NCBI GenBank assembly: GCA_036654795.1
Contig: JAVVRI010000054.1
Location: 1-17,568, forward strand
DNA from: JAVVRI01 sp036654795
Lineage (GTDB): Bacteria; Bacteroidota; Bacteroidia; Bacteroidales; Tannerellaceae
Direction: 5' to 3'
DNA length: 17,568 nt
Shown: piece after piece, positions 13,705 through 17,568 of the stretch
Numbering within the stretch: the stretch's first letter is position 1
Layout of the letters: each line of letters begins with the position of its first letter
The notes under the pieces: model-generated
Databases searched by the model: none
Told to the model about the DNA's origin: nothing
The model's input: the letters and a program-made list of their open reading frames with translations, nothing else
Program-made: the position numbers and the translations under genes

Positions 13705-14469
13705 GTGAATAGATATTTTCTCTACCTCGGATATAACGGAAAGCCTTTCTGCGGATGGCAGATACAACCCAATGGCATCACGGTGCAACAAACCATTGAG
13801 GAGGCGTTGGCTACGCTTCTTCGCGCACCCGTCCCGATCGTAGGAGCCGGACGAACGGATGCCGGCGTGCATGCGCGCCTGATGGTTGCCCATTTCGACT
13901 GGCACGAGCCAATCGCCGACCTAGTCTTCTTGACCGAGAAGCTAAACCGTCTCCTCCCGAAAGAGATTGCCGTCTATCGCATCGTCCCGGTTACGCCGGA
14001 TGCACATGCACGCTTCGACGCTACCTCACGCACCTATTGCTATTACGTGACGACGCAAAAGAATCCTTTCGATTACGATTTGACGTGTAAACTGCATGGT
14101 GCGTTAGACTTTGAGGCGATGAATGCCGCTTGCCGCGTATTGTCGGACTATACCGACTTTACCAGTTTCAGCAAACTACATACGGATGTAAAGACAAACA
14201 ATTGCCGCATCACAAAGGCTGAGTGGAAGCCGGAAGGCGAAGCCTCTTGGGTGTTTACCATTCGCGCCGACCGCTTTCTGCGCAACATGGTGCGCGCCAT
14301 TGTCGGAACGCTCTTTGAAGTAGGGCGCGGCAAGCTCTCCATAGAAGGCTTTCGGCAAGTCATCGAGGCCAAGGATCGTGGAAAAGCAGGTACTTCCGCC
14401 CCAGGGCATGCGCTTTTCCTAGTAGACATTACCTATCCCGAACATTTATTTACCGTAACAAACAAATAA
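13705..14469 (+). CDS. truA: tRNA pseudouridine(38-40) synthase
   Basis: The 254-residue enzyme converts uridines 38-40 of the tRNA anticodon arm to pseudouridine. The catalytic aspartate is Asp52 in AGRTDAGVHA, the invariant TruA motif. Supporting blocks are FLYLGYNGKPFCGWQIQP at the N-terminus, FDATSRTYCYYV, and the C-terminal FLRNMVRAIVGTLFEVGRG. Length is typical (250-270). The start is GTG at 13705; no in-frame ATG lies close by, and GTG gives the family N-terminus. The DMT permease starts 4 nt after its stop, so the two are very likely co-transcribed. Confidence 0.95.
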   Translation: MNRYFLYLGYNGKPFCGWQIQPNGITVQQTIEEALATLLRAPVPIVGAGRTDAGVHARLMVAHFDWHEPIADLVFLTEKLNRLLPKEIAVYRIVPVTPDAHARFDATSRTYCYYVTTQKNPFDYDLTCKLHGALDFEAMNAACRVLSDYTDFTSFSKLHTDVKTNNCRITKAEWKPEGEASWVFTIRADRFLRNMVRAIVGTLFEVGRGKLSIEGFRQVIEAKDRGKAGTSAPGHALFLVDITYPEHLFTVTNK

Positions 14470-14473
14470 CACG

Positions 14474-15370
14474 ATGTGGGTAGCTTTCGCTTTTATGTCG
14501 GCCTTCCTACTGGGATGCTACGATGTCAATAAGAAGATGTCTTTGACGGGAAACGCCGTTTTGCCGGTCTTGTTCTTCAATACGCTGATCAGCAGCCTGA
14601 TCTTTTTACCGTTTGTGCTACTATCCGGCTTTACGGAGGTATTGGACGGGACAATGTTTTATGTGCCTCGCGTGCCGTTCGAGGTGCATCTGGCCGTATT
14701 CGTCAAGGCTGTGATTGTCCTTTCCTCTTGGCTGTCGGGCTATTTTGGCATTAAACACTTGCCGCTGACTATAACCGGTCCGATCAAGGCTACGCAGCCG
14801 GTACTGACATTGGTCGGTGCTATGCTGATTTTTGGCGAACGGCTTAACCTCTATCAATGGATTGGGGTGTCGCTGGCCATAGCCTCTTTCTATTTACTAT
14901 CCTCATCCGGCCGCAAGGAGGGTATTCGCTTTACGCATAATAAATGGATCTTCCTGACCGTGATCTCCATCATCACCGGCGCCCTGAGCGGATTGTATGA
15001 TAAACATTTGATGCGGGAGTTGGACGTGATGACCGTACAAGTATGGTTCAATGTCTATCAGTGCGCGATTATGCTGCTCATCCTCTTGTTTCTTTGGTAC
15101 CCTAGGCGGCAAAACAGTACGCCGTTCGTTTGGCGATGGAACATCATCTTCATCTCCGTTTTTCTGGTCATCGCGGACTGGATCTACTTCTATGCCTTGA
15201 CCGATCCGGAGTCCATGATCTCCATCGTCTCCATGATTCGTCGTAGCAGCGTACTCGTTACCTTCAGCGCAGGAGCCCTCTTCTTCCACGAAAAAAACCT
15301 AAAGAACAAAGCGGCAGACCTCTTTTTAGTCTTAGTCGGTATGTTATTTCTCTATCTGGGAACAAGGTAA
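14474..15370 (+). CDS. DMT superfamily (EamA-type) permease
   Basis: The 298-residue inner-membrane protein has about ten hydrophobic segments arranged as two EamA repeats (about 1-137 and 155-298). The ends of the repeats, TGPIKATQPVLTLVGAMLIFGERLNLYQWIGV and SIVSMIRRSSVLVTFSAGALFF, carry the usual proline/glycine and FGE or FHE turns of drug/metabolite transporters. The substrate cannot be told from sequence; members export metabolites or take up nucleotide sugars and cofactors. It starts 4 nt after truA. A 7-bp inverted repeat (15386-15392 with 15399-15405) downstream may be a weak terminator. Confidence 0.82.
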   Translation: MWVAFAFMSAFLLGCYDVNKKMSLTGNAVLPVLFFNTLISSLIFLPFVLLSGFTEVLDGTMFYVPRVPFEVHLAVFVKAVIVLSSWLSGYFGIKHLPLTITGPIKATQPVLTLVGAMLIFGERLNLYQWIGVSLAIASFYLLSSSGRKEGIRFTHNKWIFLTVISIITGALSGLYDKHLMRELDVMTVQVWFNVYQCAIMLLILLFLWYPRRQNSTPFVWRWNIIFISVFLVIADWIYFYALTDPESMISIVSMIRRSSVLVTFSAGALFFHEKNLKNKAADLFLVLVGMLFLYLGTR

Positions 15371-15450
15371 GGGCACCCTCCTCTTCCTTTAAAAAGACTT
15401 AAAGGACAAAGCTACATGCTCCTTTTGGGTATTATTAGAAATGATATTCC

Positions 15451-15458
15451 TATATTTG
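15451..15458 (+). promoter_or_regulatory. -7 promoter box of the DUF3256 gene
   Basis: TATATTTG lies 24 nt before ATG 15483. A TTTG at 15424-15427 is the only -33 candidate, with a spacer of 23 bp, longer than the usual 19-21. Confidence 0.55.
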
Positions 15459-15482
15459 AGGACAAAATAGAATAAAAGCAAG

Positions 15483-16115
15483 ATGAAACAAATAATCCTT
15501 TCAATATTACTTTGCGTATATGGTTTGAGCGTTAAGGCACAAGACATGGCCGTTATCTTTACGGCCATGCCAGATCAGTACGTACCCCAACTCCAAGATG
15601 CCTGGCGCAAGGATTTGATTGACCTTTATAAGTCAGACAAGGAAGCACGGCTGAAGAACACAATGAACGGCTTTTCCGTATTGAAAAAGCTTACTTCGAA
15701 CTACCTTCTGCTGCAATCTACTGAGCGAAGCACGATTGAACTAAAGTTGCTTCCACTAGTCAATAATACATTTATTATCTGTATGGTCTCTACGGTAGAT
15801 GGCCCGGTGTCTGACAGTCGTGTCCTCTTTTACACAACAGACTGGAAGCCGCTTCCTTCTGAAGAAATGCTTTCTCCCGTTACGGCAGACTGGTTTATTA
15901 AAGAGGATGCTGACCGTACGAGCGAAGCCTTTACCAAAGCTACCGCAGCATTGGATATGGAACTGATAAAATACGCCCTTAGCCCCGACAACGTTACCCT
16001 TATCGCGACTTACACAACCCCGCAACACCTCAGCAAACAGGATCGTGAGAGCCTAACACCTTTCCTAAAGGATTCATCCAAAGTGTACACTTGGGAGAGG
16101 TCACATTTCAAATAA
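15483..16115 (+). CDS. DUF3256 family secreted protein
   Basis: The 210-residue protein has a signal peptide (MKQIILSILLCVYGLSVKAQ, cleavage near residue 20) and no other membrane segment, so it should be periplasmic or outer-envelope. The sequence after it (MAVIFTAMPDQYVPQLQDAWRKDLIDLY...) matches what I recall of DUF3256, a family seen in Bacteroidales without known function. Its end shows a repeating beta pattern (LLLQST, IELKLLPL, FIICMVSTV). No catalytic motif is visible. It has its own promoter and converges with the FemAB-like gene, only 22 nt separating the two stop codons, so no independent terminator fits between them. Confidence 0.7.
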   Translation: MKQIILSILLCVYGLSVKAQDMAVIFTAMPDQYVPQLQDAWRKDLIDLYKSDKEARLKNTMNGFSVLKKLTSNYLLLQSTERSTIELKLLPLVNNTFIICMVSTVDGPVSDSRVLFYTTDWKPLPSEEMLSPVTADWFIKEDADRTSEAFTKATAALDMELIKYALSPDNVTLIATYTTPQHLSKQDRESLTPFLKDSSKVYTWERSHFK

Positions 16116-16137
16116 GATTAGCTAGATGCAGTTTCAT

Positions 16138-17256
16138 TTATAGATGATAGCCCTGACTGTGCATTTCGCTAGCCTGGAAAAGAGCATACCGATCGCTGTC
16201 CAACGGATAGTCCCAACAACCCATCTGATGATAAAGCTCACCACCGAAACCCATTTTGAACTTATATAGTCCATACATGGGGTGCGAAGGATCGGGTCCG
16301 GGCGCAACACCGAACATATCATATTCCGTACAACCGCTGGCACGAGCTATCTTCATCGCCTCCCATTGCAAGGCGTAAGTAGGCATGTAATTGCGATTAG
16401 CAGAAGAGGAAGCACCGTAAAGATAGGTTGCTCGGTGTTCCGACAAGACCAGAAACATGGCCGCCAGCGGTTCGCCATCAAGTTCGGCCAACAACAACTC
16501 TACTTGTGCAGGCGACGCAGTGTCATCCGCACGCGCAGTCAGTACGGTGTGGAAATAATCGATCTCATTTAGGAAGATGCCATTACGATGCGCCGTGTCA
16601 CGATAAAGCATATACCAGACAGGCAACTCCTCCATCCCTACACGACGAATGGTAACTCCTTTGCGAGCGGAAAGGTGGATATTATAGCGCGTCTTCGGAC
16701 GCATACGCGACAAAATCGTCTCCTCATCCTGACTCAGATCCAGAAAGACAGTATTAGAGGGGAGGATGTCCGAGTTGGCACGCCTCAAATTCCAATTGAT
16801 TGTGTTATAATTCAGATGAAACTCCTGATACTTTTTTTCCGGCGGACCAATCCAACGACCGGAGTCGTCGTAGTTATCTTTTTTATCCCAATGAGACTGC
16901 CAGTTCAGGTCATAACGAATAGCGATACATTTGCGAGGCAGATAAGAACGGATTACCTCCGATAGTTCTTCCAGAAAGCGACCCTGATGCTCTTCACTCG
17001 GCTCAACCTCGGGACCGTACGGCACATAGGCCATGCTATACTCACTATTCAATGATTGCAGGAGGATCAGAAAATCTGCCTCAGTATAAGAACGACCGCC
17101 GATATTGGTGTATATATCACCGTTTCTTACTTTAAAGTCGAATGCTTTCGACACTACGCCTTGGTGCTGTTTCACTTCGGACCAAAAGGCAGTTTGCTGC
17201 ACGATGGGGGTATGATATACATCCCGAATCTCTTTCTTTTCTACGTCAATTGTCAT
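16138..17256 (-). CDS. FemAB-like / GNAT-fold peptidyl- or acyltransferase
   Basis: The 372-residue protein resembles the FemABX family, which uses aminoacyl-tRNA to add amino acids to lipid-II peptide stems, and related GNAT-fold proteins. Seen are SRMRPKTRYNIHLSARKGVTIR (typical FemAB 'K-x-R-x-x-I-x-x-A-x-K-x-G-V' block), WYMLYRDTAHRNG, a substrate-binding strand AAMFLVLSEHRATYLYGASS, and the C-terminal YDMFGVAPGPDPSHPMYGLYKFKMGFGG. The last block is characteristic of peptidoglycan bridge-forming and FemAB-related enzymes. Bacteroides peptidoglycan is usually directly cross-linked, so the true acceptor is uncertain. Start 17256 was chosen over 17319 because a TAnnTTTG box lies inside the extra 21 codons and the longer start would lie upstream of the transcript. 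Confidence 0.8.
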   Translation of the reverse strand: MTIDVEKKEIRDVYHTPIVQQTAFWSEVKQHQGVVSKAFDFKVRNGDIYTNIGGRSYTEADFLILLQSLNSEYSMAYVPYGPEVEPSEEHQGRFLEELSEVIRSYLPRKCIAIRYDLNWQSHWDKKDNYDDSGRWIGPPEKKYQEFHLNYNTINWNLRRANSDILPSNTVFLDLSQDEETILSRMRPKTRYNIHLSARKGVTIRRVGMEELPVWYMLYRDTAHRNGIFLNEIDYFHTVLTARADDTASPAQVELLLAELDGEPLAAMFLVLSEHRATYLYGASSSANRNYMPTYALQWEAMKIARASGCTEYDMFGVAPGPDPSHPMYGLYKFKMGFGGELYHQMGCWDYPLDSDRYALFQASEMHSQGYHL

Positions 17257-17276
17257 AATCTGGTTCGTTTGCACGA

Positions 17277-17284
17277 CAAAGGTA
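17277..17284 (-). promoter_or_regulatory. -7 promoter box of the FemAB-like gene
   Basis: The minus strand reads TACCTTTG, matching TAnnTTTG, about 20 nt upstream of ATG 17256. It supports that start codon. No TTTG -33 element is apparent at 19-21 bp. Confidence 0.5.
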
Positions 17285-17409
17285 GCCATTAAAAGCATGT
17301 AAAGCAATCTTTCACTCATTCCGCGCCAAAATGTTATCTTTGCGAAGGATAAGAATCTCCTTTCACAGACATAACATCGTGACGAACTGCAGATTACGGT
17401 GAAACGTGA

Positions 17410-17443
17410 AATAAGGAGGTACTTTCGCGAGCACCTCCTTATT
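17410..17443. terminator. Hairpin after the partial minus-strand gene, probable terminator
   Basis: Arms AATAAGGAGGT (17410-17420) and ACCTCCTTATT (17433-17443) pair perfectly over 11 bp with a 12-nt loop. It begins at the stop codon of the minus-strand gene and is followed on that strand by a short T-rich stretch, so a terminator is likely but the U-tract is weak. The arms also contain AAGGAGGT and ACCTCCTT, identical to a Shine-Dalgarno and anti-Shine-Dalgarno core. Confidence 0.55.
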
Positions 17444-17568
17444 CAAACCATCGGTATTACCTGATACAAATTCCCTAACCGGGTATGTTTACGTTCAATC
17501 CCCAATGCCATTAGCAGTTTCTGGGAACTACCGGGAGATACGCCACGCATTGCTGACGGATTATATTT
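17443..17568 (-). CDS. C-terminal end of an unrecognised protein (partial)
   Basis: On the minus strand a frame is open from the window edge to TGA at 17443-17445, giving 41 residues that end MALGIERKHTRLGNLYQVIP plus MV. The basic LG-x-ERK-x-T-x-x-GN-x-Y pattern loosely resembles the winged-helix ends of DNA-binding or plasmid-primase-like proteins, but this is a guess. The gene is upstream of the FemAB-like gene on the same strand, with a hairpin between them. The frame being open, and the hairpin right after the stop, are the only direct evidence that it is coding. Confidence 0.45.
   Translation of the reverse strand, partial: KYNPSAMRGVSPGSSQKLLMALGIERKHTRLGNLYQVIPMV

Noticed and set aside
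17257..17319. Hydrophobic 21-residue N-terminus of the FemAB-like protein as a signal anchor
   Set aside because: The TAnnTTTG box at 17277-17284 lies within it and FemAB-type proteins are cytoplasmic, so translation more likely begins at 17256.

Overview
The window looks like chromosomal DNA of a Bacteroidales bacterium, most likely Bacteroides or a close relative. Nearly every transcription unit is preceded by the Bacteroides-type -7 box TAnnTTTG, start codons lack clear Shine-Dalgarno sequences, and the protein set fits (DUF3256 secreted protein, AspT/YidE-type transporter with TrkA-C domains, CobS/CobC pair). No rRNA, tRNA, insertion sequence or CRISPR array was seen. The genus is an inference; no search was run.

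Layout. 1-940 (+): end of a cobalamin locus, the C-terminal half of cobS and then cobC. 941-1310: intergenic, with a phased array of about seven 18-bp palindrome-like units repeated every 22 bp, then a good -33/-7 promoter. 1281-1462: a complete attenuator of the trp/leu kind, with a 25-residue Leu/Ile-rich leader peptide, mutually exclusive 1:2, 2:3 and 3:4 stems and an intrinsic terminator. 1523-7702 (+): leuA, leuC, leuD, a cimA-type citramalate synthase and leuB, closed by a strong terminator. 7764-8585 (-): secreted TPR protein. 8722-9558 (+): MscS channel. 9784-11127 (+): NtrC-type sigma-54 response regulator without a nearby kinase. 11181-11656 (-): YafQ-like toxin and its antitoxin. 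11657-11974: intergenic, with a second 22-bp-phased palindrome array. 11975-13573 (-): AspT/YidE-type transporter. 13705-15370 (+): truA and a DMT permease. 15483-16115 (+): DUF3256 protein. 16138-17256 (-): FemAB/GNAT-like protein. 17443-17568 (-): C-terminal tail of an unrecognised gene.

How the genes work together. The 1.3-7.7 kb block is a shared branched-chain amino acid operon. LeuA makes 2-isopropylmalate for leucine, and the fourth gene has the sequence features of Leptospira-type (R)-citramalate synthase, the entry to isoleucine from pyruvate. LeuCD and LeuB can serve both routes. The leader peptide has four Leu and five Ile codons, so one attenuator appears to sense both end products. 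This is the most interesting system in the window. The second is the pair of phased palindrome arrays, which differ in arm sequence but share 18-bp units, 4-bp spacers and an ATGC-centred flanking unit.
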